Source: Teratosphaeria epicoccoides (taxonomy: Eukaryota > Ascomycota > Dothideomycetes > Mycosphaerellales > Teratosphaeriaceae). Taken from it: a stretch of DNA of 64,000 nt. The notes beneath the pieces are model-generated. The model was not told the origin of the DNA and did not search any database. It saw only the letters and a program-made list of their open reading frames with translations. The stretch is from NCBI GenBank assembly GCA_021401465.1, contig JADDMT010000010.1, positions 1 through 64,000 of the forward strand. Direction: 5' to 3'. Position numbers and translations under genes: made by a program. Every line of letters begins with the position of its first letter. Position 1 is the stretch's first letter. Shown here one piece after another: positions 34,993 through 48,069 of the stretch.

Positions 34993-37900
34993 ATGTCTAG
35001 AGTACTACGAACTCGCAACTAACGCGTAGCGAGCGCCATCCTAAGTGCCCGTAACGGCAAAGCTAGCCTAAGTAACTAGCCCGTAGAAGTACCCGCTACG
35101 AGCGACACTACATCGAGCGACGGTTCCGCTAGAGGCTAATTACACGGCAGACAAGGTAATAGACCCCTCGCATAGGGACCGCAGCTAACCCCGACTATCG
35201 ACCTAGCCCTTGTAGCCATGATTGTCGATTAGGTCGCAAACCGCCTTGCGAACTAGAGCTAGAGCCATACCGCTTCTAGTAGCGACAACGGCGAGGACGA
35301 CGAAGACGTCGCTATAAGCGGTACTAATAAACTAGCGGACGAAGAAATCTAGCGAGATTTCACGCTAGGGACCCGCGAAGACAACTTACTAGGAGGCGCA
35401 GACCCTCCGCGTGTGCCCGCGAACCTAGTGCCTAAATTCGGGGCCATAGTAGGCTAACTAGGAGGTAGTCGTAACGCACGTAACCTAAAGCCGTTCAAGG
35501 GAGACACCTTGAAGGAGGCTCGAACTTTCTTGCAGGCGTGTAAGGCAGTTTTCGTGCTTAACCTACGCGGATATTCTACAGAGGGCGAACGAGTCGCCTT
35601 TAGTGTGATGTAGCTCGAAGAGGATAAGGAACCTCGTAACAACTAGCATAAGCGGTATAACCTTATGCGGGTCTATAACGGAACGTATATATAGGCGGAC
35701 TTTCGCTAGTTCTATGTCGACTAGGTCGAGGATCCGGGGAATCGCGCCCTTACTGTGTCTGTCGAGTACGAGAAGGCTAAGCAGGGGAAGGGACAAACAA
35801 CCTCTAGCTTCGCTACCTACCTCGCCACGCTCGAGGGATAGATGCTACCCTATACCGAGACGTAACGCGTGCGGCACTTGCTCGTCAAACTTAATGACAA
35901 TCTTCAGAACACGATCATGACTTTTCATGAACTTCTGACAACTCGGCAAGACCTTGTGTCCCTTACGACACGTATAGAGATTACCTTGAAGCGAAATAGA
36001 AAATCGGGCAGTAAGGACAATAAGCGTCTAAGTCCCAAGGACCTACTAAAGGGCCGCTATCACAAGCGCCCTAGGGGTTACGTCTAACGCCGTAGTTTAT
36101 TCTGGAGGAGCAAGCCCTCCGAGCTAAAAGATAGTAGCGAGAAGCATCTAAGTAGCTGCTACATCTGTGGAGCGAGGGACTACTAGGCGGCTTGCTGTCC
36201 TAAACGAAGTGATAGGAAGAAGGTAAGCAAGGTGTCTAAAACCTCCCTAGAGAGGAGGCGAAAGAAGGACAAGCCTAAGATAACCGAATGGCTACCGCGG
36301 GTATCTAAGCTGTCTGTTACCGATAGTGTAGACTTGTGGCCTGCCTAGCGCCTATCTAGTGCGGTCCGAGTTAATAGCTCGCTTAAGCTAGTAGACTGTA
36401 TGTTAGATGACCTTGCGGAGGTTAACGTGATACCCTAGAGGGTAATCGTACAGCTCGCCCTAGGAGCCCTACTGCCTACCATGAAGTCCTTTTAGGGCGA
36501 AGGCGTAGCGGCTCGAGGCGCGTACAACGTGCGCCTCTAACTCGCGGACTCCTCGGGAGAAGTGCGCGAGACTAACGAAGTCTTCTACGCTAAAGACGTT
36601 CCTAATAAGGAGCTTCTGCTCGGCTAGCCTTAGCGCCACAAGCAGGGAGTCGTTGTTAATAGAGCTACTAACAACTAGTTCTACAGCTCTATAGGCGAAG
36701 TTCCTGCGGTACGGATGCGTGATGCACACAGCTTCTACAAGGACATGAAGAAGGTCTAATGCGTGTATACGGTCCGCATACAGAACGTCAAGGAAGACGT
36801 TACCCTTCTGCCTAAGTTAGAGGAATACGCCGATATTTTCGACGTAGAGGCTGCGGCCTATGCCTAGGCCCTAGACGCGGAACATGCGATTAACCTCAAG
36901 GAGGATTATAATCCTCTATATCGACCTCTGTACCCTATGTTAGAACCGTAGCTCGAAACACTTCGAGACTATCTCTACAAGGCGCAAAGGAACGCGTGGA
37001 TCCGACGAAGCGATAGCGAGGCTAGAGTATTAGTTATGTTCGTCCTAAAGAAGGATAACACGCTCCGCCTATACGTTAACTATAGGGGCCTTAACGTAGT
37101 AACCTAGAAGAACTACTACCCCCTACTACTTATTAGCGAGACGCTTGACCGCCTTCGTCGCGCCGCTATCTTCTTGTCTATCGACTTAAAAGACGCCTCC
37201 TACTAGATACTAATCCGAAAGGGCGACAAGTAGAAGACTACATTCCGAACGTAGTACAGACACTTCGAGTATATAGTGATGCTGTTTAGCTTGACTAATG
37301 CACTAGCGACGTTCTAAGCGTATATTAACCGGGCCCTAGCCGGCCTCGTTAACACCTGCTACGTAGTATATTTAGACGATATACTAGTCTACTCTGACTC
37401 GAAGGAGGAGCATATTCGGCATCTAAGGATAGTACTCGAACGGCTCTACAAGTTCGCTCTATACGCGAACCTAAAGAAGTGCTTATTCCTGACAGATAGG
37501 ATTGAGTTTCTCGGATACATCGTCTCTACAGAAGGAGTCATCATAGATGACTAAAGGGTGTCCGCAATTACAGAGTAGCTATAGCTAACTACTCTCCGAG
37601 AAGTGCAGGTGTTCCTAGGATTTACTAACTTCTACCGCAGATTCATACGATCCTACTCGAAGATCATGGCTCCCCTGACGGCCCTCGTAAAGGGCGCGAT
37701 TCGAGGAAAAAAGCCAGGGATAGTACCTTAGGAGGAGGCTTAGAGTAAGGCTTTCTCTAAACTTAAAGCAGCTTTCTAAACTACGCCTATACTTCGGCAC
37801 TTTAACCTCGCTGCGAAGATCCGGATAGAGACTAATACTTCAAAATTCGCAATAGCCGCAACTATATCGCAGCTCTAGTCGCATGAAGGCAGTACGCGAT

Positions 37901-39945
37901 AGTACCCGATTACCTTCTAGTCGCGGAAGATGCAGGGCGCTAAGCTTAACTACAAGACTCATGACTAAGAGCTTTTAGCTATTATTGACAGCTTCAAGGA
38001 GTACCGACACTACCTCGAAGGCGTAGCGCACCCTATTAAGGTACTTACTAACTATAACAACCTTCGCGGCTTCATGGGCGTGAAGCAGCTAAGTAGTCGG
38101 CAAGCAAGGTAGGCGACTTTCCTTGCTAGCTTTGACTTCGTTATCTAGCATCGTTCTAGAAAGACGAATCCGGCCGACAGTCCTTCGCGACGACTAGACT
38201 ACAACACTAGGGAGGAGAGTAACTAATAGCTTCTCCCTACGCTACAAACAAAGCTTGTAGTTTAGGGTAGCGATCTGTCGTTAGCTCCTCTTGTAGGTCG
38301 ACTACAGGTCTAATAGGGCCTCATAGCCTCTGCTAGTAACGAACACTCCTATCTAGCAGTTATAGCGACTATGTCTAGCTCGATCCATGTAGTAGTTAAC
38401 TAGCTTACATGCAGTAAGCATGCGATGTCTAAAGAACCCTTTAAAGAAGTCTCGAGACTTATTTAGCGGCTGCAAGAGCGAGAACCGGAGTTAATTAATA
38501 AGGGTGTAGCCCTCTAGGACACTATAGGCGGTCCGAAGTACTAGACTAAGTCAGGCGACTTGTAGTACTTTGACAATAGGCTCTACGTACCCGCTAACTA
38601 TATACTCCGTTTGCAGCTCCTCCGTATTCATCATGACGATAAACTCGCGGGCCATTTTGGCGTAGAGAAGACAAACGCACTTCTCGGGTACAAATACTAG
38701 TAGCCTACGCTAGAACAGGATGTCTCTGACTATGTCAAATCCTGCTAGACGTGCTAGGTTAGCAAATCTCGGCGCTATTGCCCCTATGGCAATGCTTAGG
38801 CACTCCTACTACTAGAGAGACTATAGTAGGACTTGACTATAGATTTTATTACTAATTTGCTCCTAGCAAAGTAGAGAGGCAATATGGTTAATGCTGTCCT
38901 TATAGTAGTCGACCGATACTCTAAGATGAATGTCTTCATCCTATGTACAAAAAGATGTACAAGTGGCGAGCTTGCGTAACTACTTCGCGACGAAGTCATA
39001 TAGCGCTTTAGTGTCCCCTGAAGTATCCTATTAGATTGAGGTTCTGTCTTTACTAGTAAATACTAGCAAGAATTTGTGTTTAAGGCTCGTATTAAGCACC
39101 GCCTAAGTATAGTATTCTATCTACAGACTAATGGTTAGACTAAACGTATGAACTAGACTCTTAAGTAGTACCTTTAGTGCTACTACGCTAAGAACCAGGA
39201 TGCCTAGGCTAACGCAATTCCTATGGCGGAATTTGCAGTTAATAACAGCATGCATGCTACTATGCGCATGTCGCCATTTCAGATTCTTTATAGCTTTAAT
39301 CCGGAAATACACCTAGAACTGCCTTAGGACGAGTCTTCTAAGGAGAGGGTGCTAGCCGCTACAGAATTAGCGTAGTATATGCGCGAGGTATATTCAGTGC
39401 TAATAGAATACTAGAAAAAGGCCTCAGAATCCCAGATTAAACATAATAACGCCGATGCTAAACTAATGTAGTACGGAGTTAGTACGAAGGTATTACTATT
39501 AACAAAGAATCTCAAGCTGAAACTTCTAAGCAAGAAGATGACGCTAAGGTTCGTCGGACCCTTCCGGATACGCGACGCGATAGGCTCGCAGGCGTACTAG
39601 CTATTGTTGCTATTGTCATATCGTGTGCATGACGTCTTCTACGTATCTCTACTCGAACTATAGGTATAGCGCGAGGGCGAAGAGCCTGCAGACCTAATAC
39701 TAGTAGCAGAAGAGAACGAAGAGTAGGAAGTCGAGGGTATTAAGGACAGTATGCGGCATAAGGGCGTAACGCACTATCTAGTAAAGTAGAAAGGATACCT
39801 ACCTAAGTACACATAATAGGTTCCGGCTAAAGACTACAAGAACACTCTAGAAGCTATTCGTGAATTCGAAGAGCGGAGGAGGCGTAAGCAGGTCTTAAGA
39901 AGGTTGATTCGTAGGAAGATAAGGGTTCTAGAGCAGAATTCTTGA
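34993..39945 (+). pseudogene. gag-pol: A3 gag-pol, 1651 codons
   Basis: ATG 34993 to TGA 39943-39945 in one frame. Zinc knuckle near 36150-36200 (CYICGARDY, His to Tyr), RT YLDD near 37371-37382 intact, RNase H near 37840-38100, integrase HDDKLAGHFG near 38630, chromodomain near 39770-39830. Stops are TAG and TAA. Confidence 0.9.
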
Positions 39946-40085
39946 CATGTGTATATAGCGCATAACGCGCGAAGTAATAACAAGAAGCAAACGCCCTACT
40001 TATACATCATTAATGCCTAAAGGCATACCTAGAATAAACCTAAGAAGAACAAGAGACATGCTCAGATTAGCTTCGTAGCTAATGC

Positions 40086-41582
40086 TTAGCGACTATTAGT
40101 TAGGGGCTTCCTAACTAAACCCGAAGCAGAAGAGTCTTTCTTGTTACGGTCTGCTAGGGACTACCTACCTACATAGGGTCTACTAAACACCCCGAAGCGA
40201 CCATGAGTAACGGGAGTAGCAACGCTACGAAGAGAGGCTAGTATCTTCTTCTTTAGTAGGTTGCGAGGGAGCTCGTCTTTAGAGCCTATAGTAGCTAGAG
40301 AGCTAGGGACACCCTTACTACGCCTAGTCGCGACGACTACCTTATCCTTAGCATTAGAAGGCAAAGAGACTCGAGCGCGCTTGCGGCTGTCGCGCTTAGC
40401 CCTCGAGATCGTCTTGCGCTTCTTGACATGAGTGTTAACTACATCATTAGACTCGGTGTCCTCCTTAGGCGTAACTAGTACGGTGACACTATAGCGCGAA
40501 GGGACTACGTTAGGACCGAAGGTATCCTAGACGTCGTCATCCTCCTCATCCTCAAAGATCTAGCCTAGAGGCTTGTGCCTTAGCGTCTTAACAGACGTAG
40601 TACGGATCGCAAGCGGGGAAGGTTCGGCTTCCTTGTCGCTAACCTTAATTTCGGCCCTGGCCTTCTTCTTCTTCTTAGACAGTAGCGTCGAGGCAGCGTA
40701 GGCGGCGGCGCTACAATGTGTTAGCTATACGCACGCGACAGGATTCGAGTAAGTAACTTACGGCTTAGTCCTTAGGACTAGCTTAGAGGCAGGCTGTCTC
40801 TTAGTATGGCGCTAGGGCGTAGCCTTAGTAGTAGGAGCGGTGAATTGCTTAATAACCTTCTTGCGGATTATCTGCGTCTTAAAGTCATCGTCAATAGAGG
40901 CAAGGGCCCTAAGTTGCTAACGCTAACAGCTAGTCGGATATTTCTCGACGCTAACGTTAGCCTAGTAGAGAAAGTCAGCATTCATACTTAGAGGGTACCC
41001 GCACTATATGCGTACTATGGCGAAGGTCTCGACCCTAACGGTTAGCACCTTCAAGATCTTCTAGACTAAGTCTGCGATTAGACCTAGACAAACGTTTTCG
41101 CCTGTTAGCAGAGAGTCGAAGCAAACACCGCCGTAAGAACGGTTAGTAGTCGCAGTGAAGCACGAGAGGGCGCCAAGCAGGTAGGCGAGTACCTCGCGGT
41201 ACTTAGCCTGTAGCCTGTTCATAGTCGGAGTGCCTTTAGTAACCCCCTCGTCGCGCGTACTCTAGAAGTCATCGATGTTACGGCAGAGCTAGTTGTACTC
41301 GCCATACACCTCTTTAGGGAGGTCTTGGCATTTTTGATGCTTGCTATTGTAGTTAACATAATTGTAGTAGACACTACCCTCATCAAATCTGCTGACGTAG
41401 ATCTCGGCTACGCTTCGGTTAGTATAAGTCACGCATACCTCGCGGGTAGGGGACGCCTTACTAACACGCGGAGGAGAAATGTGTGCAGCTTAGCTACTAA
41501 GGTTGTCAAGGCATTGTCAACACGAGCGACAATTGCAGGCAGAGCGAGTAGCGTCGAACTTAGTCTGTAGCATATAAGCCAT
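40086..41582 (-). pseudogene. A3 antisense accessory gene, 498 codons
   Basis: Minus strand, ATG at 41582 to TAA at 40086-40088, exactly the length of the A1, A2 and A5 copies. TATA box on the minus strand at 41739-41745. Codon 22 is TGA. Same Cys-rich start and Lys/Arg-rich tail. Convergent with the A3 gag-pol. Confidence 0.85.
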
Positions 41583-41738
41583 TATAGCTAAGACGAGTTA
41601 GTTGATCTTGATTAATTAATTGAAGAAGAAGAAGCTCTAGTTTAGACCTGTAGACATAGCAAGGCGCAAGCTAAGCGAAGTAGGAGTAGAGGTCGATGTT
41701 AGTGTCTTAGAACAGGAAAGTTTAGGAAGCAACGAGGT

Positions 41739-41745
41739 TTTTATA
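41739..41745 (-). promoter_or_regulatory. TATA box of the A3 antisense gene
   Basis: TATAAAA on the minus strand, 157 nt before the ATG, as in the other A copies. Confidence 0.65.
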
Positions 41746-42380
41746 CCCTCTGACAGCCCCCCTGTTGCCTATTGTAACTGTTAAGCTAGTACCTCGAACT
41801 ACATGCGCAGAGTACCTGCCCTTAGTCAACTTACAAGGGGACCGAATAATGTAATAACGGATAACGCGGCTATTACGCATGTGCGCCGACTATACTCGTG
41901 CTAGCCTACTAGCATGAAAATGTGGCGAGGCCCGCGCTAGGAGCGCGCTCCTGCCGTTTCGAGCGGCGCGCGTAGAGCGTCCGCGTACTTTCCTACTACC
42001 CTAAGGTTCTGCGACACGTTCTTTACAGTCACGACTAAATAGAGACAGCTAAGCTACTTGGCGAGGCCGGCGCGCATGCTCGCCCTATAATTTCAAGGAT
42101 TAACTAAAGTACGTACTCGTAGTTTCCTAATATCTTGATCTGCATGTAAAGCGAAGGTGTTACGAAGCCGCCTAACATGTGACAGATTAAAACCTGCCCG
42201 AGTTAGCAGCCTCTGCCCTGTACTTACTACGAAGGTGTTAAGGTATGTACATGACATATGTTACATAGGCTATCTACCTATTCATCCTTGCGCAGTATAA
42301 GCGTGCTATATCCTGTACCCTATACGTTCCGCGTGTATTACCTAGTAAGGCTAGGGACATCCTCATAGGAGGAGAGGTAG

Positions 42381-42740
42381 TGATACGGTTAATACTAGGG
42401 GGCTATTAGAGCCGCATAGGTTCTGATGCCTGCCCTTAGTATGTAGTAACCCTGCTACATATAGCAAGGGGGTCCTTCGTACATACGTTAGCTTGTATGT
42501 CGTCTAAGTAGGATTAGTTGTCGACATAGGACGCCCCTACGTCGCTCTTCCTACGGTACCCCTGCAGGGTTAGGCTCAGACATGCTTTCCCTAATTAAGG
42601 AGCGTCAGGGGTTATAAGCACCCTTAGCGCTACCTCTGCGATAAGCAGAAAGTAGCGCTGTCTTGTACCTACTAAAAGGTCGGATTACTCTGTCATACTA
42701 CGAGATATTTTCATATCATATAGCATATACATCTATATTA
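42381..42740 (+). repeat. A3 3' LTR
   Basis: 360 bp; polypurine tract AGGAGGAGAGGTAG on its left. Confidence 0.95.
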
Positions 42741-45700
42741 GCATGTCTCTTGTTCTCCTTAGGTTTATTCTAGGTGTACCTTTAGGCATCAATGATGTAT
42801 AAGTAGGGCGGTTGCTTCTTGTTGTCACTTTCCGCGTCATGCGCTACATACACATGTTAAGAATTCTGCTCCGAAACTCTTATCTTCCTACGAATCGACC
42901 TTCTTAAGCCCTACTTACGCCTCCTCTACTCTTCGAATTACGAATAGCTTCTAGAGCGTTCTTGTAGTCTTTAGCTAGAACCCATTATGTGTACTTAGGT
43001 AGGTATCCTTTCTACTTTACTAGATAGTGCGTTGCGCCCTTACGCCGCATACTATCCTTAATACCCTCGACTTCCTACTCTTCGTTCTCTTCTGCTACTA
43101 GCATCGGGTCCGCAGGCTCTTTGCCCTCGCACTATACCTATAGTTTAAGTAGAGATACGTAGAAGACGTTATGCACATAATACGACGATAGTAACGATAG
43201 CTAGTACGCCTGCGAGCCTATTACGTCGCGTATCCGGAAGGGTCTGACGAACCTTGGCGTCATCTTCTTGCTTAGAAGTTTCAGCTTGAGATTCTTCGTT
43301 AACAGTAATACCTTCATACTAACTACGTACTACATCGGTTTAGCACAGGCGTTATTATGTTTAATCTAGGATTCTGAGGCCTTTTTCTAGTGTTCTATTA
43401 GCACCGAATGTACCTCGCGCATACGCCACGCTAATTCTGCGGCGGCTAGTACCCTCTCCTTAGAAGACTTGTCCCGAGGCAGTTCTAGGTGTATTTCTAG
43501 ATCAAAGCTATAAAGAATCTGAAATGGCGACATCCGTATAGTAGCATACACGCTGTTATTAACTGCAAATTCCGCCATAGGAATTACGTCGGCCTAGGCA
43601 TCCTAGTTCTTAGTGTAGTAGCACTAAAGGTACTACTTAAGAGTCTAGTTCATACGTTTAGTCTGACTATTAGTCTGTAGATAGAATGCTATACTTAGGC
43701 AGTACTTAACACGCGCCTTAAACACAAATTCTTGCTAGTATTTACTAGTAAAGACAGAACCTTAATCTAATAGGATACTTCGGGGGATACTAAAGCGCTA
43801 TATGACTTCGTCGCGAAGTAGTCGCATAAGCTCGCTACTTGTTCATCTTTTCGTACATAGGATGAAGACATTTATCTTAGAGTATTAGTCGACTACTACA
43901 AGGATAGCATTAACTACATTGCCTCTCTACTTTACTAGCAGCAAATTAGTAATAAAATCTATGGTTAAGTCCTGCTATAGTCTCTCTAGTAGTAGGAGCG
44001 CCTAAGCATTACTGTAGGGGCGATAGCGCCGAGATTTGCTAACCTAGCACGTCTAGCAGGATTTAACATAGTCAGAGACATCCTGTTCTAGCGTAGGCTA
44101 CTAGTATTTACGTCCGAGAAGTACGTTTGTCTTCTCTACACTAAAATGGCCTGCGAGTTTATTGTCATGATAAATACGGAGGAGCTACAAACAGAGTACG
44201 TAGTTAGCGGGTACGTAGAGCCTATTGTCAAAGTACTACAAGTCGCCTGACTTAGTCTAGTACTTCGGACTGCCTGTAGTGTCCTAGAGGGCTACACCCT
44301 TATTAATCAACTCCGGTTCTCGCTCTTGCAACCGCTAAATAAGTCTCGAGACTTCTTTAAAGGGTTCTTTAGACATTGCATACTTACTATATGTAAGCTA
44401 GTTAACTACCGCACGGATTAAGCTAGACACGGTCGCCATAACTGCCAGATAGGAGGGTTCGTTACTAGCGGAGGCTATGAGGCCCCATTAGACCTGCAGT
44501 CGACCTACAAGAGGAGCTAATGACAGATCGTCGCCCTAAACTACAAGCTTCGTTTGTAGTATAGAGAGAAGCTGTTAGTTACCCTCCTCCCTAGTGTTGT
44601 AGTCTAGTCGTCGCGAAGGACTGTTAGCCAGATTCGTCTTTCTAGAACAATGCTAGATAACGAAGTCAAAGCTAGCGAGGAAAGTCGCCTACCTTGCTTG
44701 CTAACTACTTAGCTGCTTTACGCCTATGAAGCTGCGAAGGTTATTATAGTTAGTAAGGACCTTAATAGGGTATGCTACGCCTTCGAGGTAGTGTTAGTAC
44801 TCCTTGAAGCCGTTAATAATAGCTAAAAGCTCTTAGTCGTAAGTCTTATAGTTAAGCTTAGCGCCCTGCATCTTCCGCGACTAGAAGGCAATTAGGTACT
44901 ATCGCGTACTACCTTCGTGTAACTAGAGCTGCAATATAATTGCGGCTATTGCGAATTTTGAAGTATTAGTCTCTATCCGGATCTTCGTAGTAGGGTCAAA
45001 GTGCCGAAGTATAGGCGTAGTTTAAAAGGCTACTTTGAGTTCAGAGAAAGCCTTGCTCTAAGCCTCCTCCTAAGGCACTATCCCTGGCTTTTTTCCTCGA
45101 ATCGCGCCCTTTGCGAGGGCCATGAGGGGAGCCACGATCTTCGAGTAGGACTATATGAATCTGTAGTAGAAGTTAGTAAATCCTAGGAACACCTGCACTT
45201 CTCGGAGAGTAGTTAGCCGCAGCTACTCCGCGATTACGGACACCCTTTAGTCATCCATGATGACTCCTTCCATGGAGACGATGTATCCAAGAAACTCAAT
45301 CCTATCTGTTAGGAATAAGCACTTCTTTAGGTTCGCGTACAGAGCGAACTTGTAGAGCCGTTCGAGTACTATCCTTAGGTACTAAATATGCTCCTCCTTC
45401 GAGTTAGAGTAGACTAGTATATTGTCTAAATATACTACGTAGCAGGTGTCAACGAGGCTAGCTAGGGCCTAGTTAATATACGCTTAGAACGTTGCTAGTA
45501 TGTTAGTCAAGCTAAACGGCATCACTATATACTTAAAGTGTCTATACTATGTTTAGAATGTAGTCTTCTACTCGTCGCCCTTTCGGATCAGTATCTAGTA
45601 GTAGGCGTCCTTCAAGTCGATAGACGAGAAGATAGCGGCGCGACTAAGGCGGTCAAGCGTCTCGCTAATAAGTAGTAGGGGGTAGTAGTTTTTCTAGGTT

Positions 45701-46581
45701 ACTACATTAAGGCCCCTATAGTTAACGTATAGGCGGAGTGTGTTATCCTTCTTCAGGACGAACATAACTAACGCTCTAGCCTCGCTATCGCTTCGTCGGA
45801 TCCACGCGTTCCTTTGCGCCTTGTAGAGGTAGTCTCGAAGTGTTTCGAGCTATAATTCTAACATAGGGTACAGAGGTTAATGCGGAGGATTGTAACCCTC
45901 CTTTAGGTTAATCGCATGTTCCGCGTCTAGGGCCTAGGCATAGGCCGCAGCCTCTACGTCGAAAATATTGGCGTATTCCTCTAACTTAGGTAGAAGGGTA
46001 ACGTCTTCCTTGACGTTCTGTATGTAGACTACATACACGCATTAGACCTTCTTCATGTCCTTGTAGAAGCTACGTGTGTCATGTATCTACACTACAGGAA
46101 CTTCGCCTATAGAGCTATAGAACTAGTTATTAGTAGCTCTATTAACAACGACTCCCTGCTTGTAGCACTAAGGGCGGCCGAGTAGGAGCTCCTTATTAGG
46201 AACGTCTTTAGCGTAGAAGACTTCGTTAGTCTTGCGCACTTCTCCTGAGGAGTCCGCAAGTTAGAGGCGTACGTTGTACGCGCCTTAAGCCGCTGCGCCT
46301 TCGCCCTAAAAGGACTTCATAGTAGGCAGTAGGGCTCCTAGGATCGGCTTCAAACCGAGCCGTACGACTACTCTCTAGGGTATCACGTTAACCTCCGCAA
46401 GGTCATCTAACATACAGTCTACTAGCTTAAGCGAGCTATTAACTCGGACCGTACCGGATAGGCGCTAGGCAGGCCACAAGTCTACACTATCGGTAACAGA
46501 CAGCTTAGATACCTGTAGTAGCCATTCGGTTGTCTCGGGCTTGTCCTTCTTTCGCCTCCCCTCTAGGGAGGTTTTAGACAC

Positions 46582-46748
46582 TGTTACAGGTAAACGACGT
46601 ATACATAGGGGTTCATGTAGTATTCAACAAGTACAATGGGGAGAGAGGGACTATCTGCTAGCTGTCTAGTCTTTTATAGCCGGCCTTGTCAGGGGTCGCG
46701 TCGTATAGGCCCTAGCCTATGCCAAGACTTAGGGCCTCGCCCTTTACA
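46582..46748 (-). repeat. X2 3' LTR
   Basis: 167 bp, TGTTACAGG to CCTTTACA on the plus strand. Confidence 0.94.
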
Positions 46749-46751
46749 TTA

Positions 46752-46773
46752 CCCCCCCCCCCCCCCCCCCCCC
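46752..46773 (-). repeat. Run of 22 C (G on the coding strand) beside the X2 3' LTR
   Basis: Polypurine tract of X2, one base longer than in X1. Confidence 0.85.
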
Positions 46774-47093
46774 TTCTTGTTCATAGCAAGGAATCCGTCA
46801 GTTTCCTTCTAGCACATAAAGTCCAGATCGCGGCTAGGCTAACACGGCTTCCTAACTTCACTTCCCTTGTCTAAGTCTACTCTACTTATCTAAGTCTACT
46901 TTACTTTACTTCTTATACTCCCTATTCTCCTATGCCTACAGCCTAGCCTCTAGCTAGTCTTGCCGGGTTCCTAGACTCTACTTCGCTTATTTAAGTCTAC
47001 TTTACTTTCCTACCTCTCTTTACTTCACTTCTATTCATTGCCATCTAAGCCATTATAGGGGCGCTCCTAGGCCTATGCTAGTACGTCCCTTAC

Positions 47094-47100
47094 TATATAA
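47094..47100 (+). promoter_or_regulatory. TATA box of the X2 candidate antisense gene
   Basis: TATATAA followed by AAAGCGCCC, 41 nt before an ATG at 47141. Conserved in X1 (33262-33268) and X3 on the other strand. Confidence 0.55.
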
Positions 47101-47140
47101 AAAGCGCCCTTCGCTATCGCTCTTGCTTCCTTTCTCTTAC

Positions 47141-48039
47141 ATGCTTACCTTAAACTGTAAGCCCCCCCCCTCTTTCTCCTACCTTCTAGCTTTTCCTCTG
47201 GGATTCCGGGCGATACTAACTAGAACTAGATAGCCCCTACTATCTACTACGTCGACTGCGCCCTCTAGGGTGTAGATTGCATCCTATAATCGGTATGTTC
47301 TAGAGTCCTTGTCGTTATACCTGGCTTTAGCTAATGAATCTGTCTAGTCTACCCGAGCCTATGCCTACTAGCGCTATGCTAGTAAGCGCCTAAACTGCAA
47401 AGCCCTATACGCGTTACTTAGTGTCCACGCAAAATGCTCCGCTAACCTAGCTAGCCCTACTCTTGCCTACGTCTCCTACGCCTCCTAGACCCGTTCCTAG
47501 GACGCTAACAGGTATGACCTGTACCCTAGGGGGTTTTGCACAGCTAACATCGCGATAGCGCCGCTACGCATAATGACCTAGCGAAGGTCCTTAAGGCCTA
47601 GAGGGCCTTAGGGCCTTTGCAGTTAGCGGGTCTACTGTCTAGGTATTTTCTATTAGTGTCCTCTATGATTACGCCGCTAACCTCAAGTAGCGTCATGGCC
47701 TAGGAGGTCGTAGGGACCGTGGGTACTACTGTCGCCTAGCAGGGCCTCCTGTGAGTTCATCCTGTACTCTATGTGTTTCTACGCGCTAACAGTTCGGAAG
47801 GTCTAGGGGCGTTCTACTAGCGCTTACCTTAGGTAGGCAGCGGGAGAACGTTACTAGTAAGGGCAAGAGCCCTCGTTAGCGTCAGTCTGGCGCTACTACG
47901 CGGGGCCCCGACTAAGAGGCTAGGGACTCTGACAGCAGCCTAGTTAGCGGGTCTAGGGGGTCTAGCAAGGGCCCCTTAGACAGCAGGGGGGCTGGCCCCG
48001 CTAGGGTCCTCTATCCTCGGCGCGGGGGCCTGCGGCTAG
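47141..48039 (+). pseudogene. X2 candidate antisense gene with one intron, about 283 codons
   Basis: Opposite to gag-pol, between the 3' LTR and the pol stop (48070). Exon 1, 47141-47511: frame with six TAG stops and no TAA/TGA, reading for example YNRYVLESLSLYLALANESV and ALYALLSVHAKCSANLAS. Intron 47512-47558: GTATGA, GCTAAC ten bases before a TAG acceptor; 47 nt here, 46 nt in X3. Splicing moves the reading to the next open frame (exon 2, 47559-48039, with LAKVLKA then GPLQLAGLLSRYFLLVSS) and keeps phase over 852 nt. Exon 2 has seven TAG and one TGA. No family recognised. Doubts: another frame is also rather open at the 3' end, and a C9 run just after the ATG is C8 in X3, so the true start may be further in. 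Confidence 0.5.
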
Positions 48040-48069
48040 GGGGGGTTTTTTCTTTTGTTGTATATATAG

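Larger units (their letters stand above)
34584..42740 (+). mobile_element. A3: complete A-family element in reverse orientation (8157 bp)
   Basis: LTRs TGATACGG to CTATATTA, duplication GCATG at 34579-34583 and 42741-42745. It sits in A0 just after the antisense-gene stop; other A copies show the empty site (near 17970). Gag-pol is on plus, antisense gene on minus. Lacks the 12-bp block, like A1. Confidence 0.96.

Noticed and set aside
47155..47190. A second intron in the X antisense candidate (GTAAGC to TTCTAG)
   Set aside because: Only 33 nt, and in X1 the acceptor is TTCTGG, so the AG arose by mutation.
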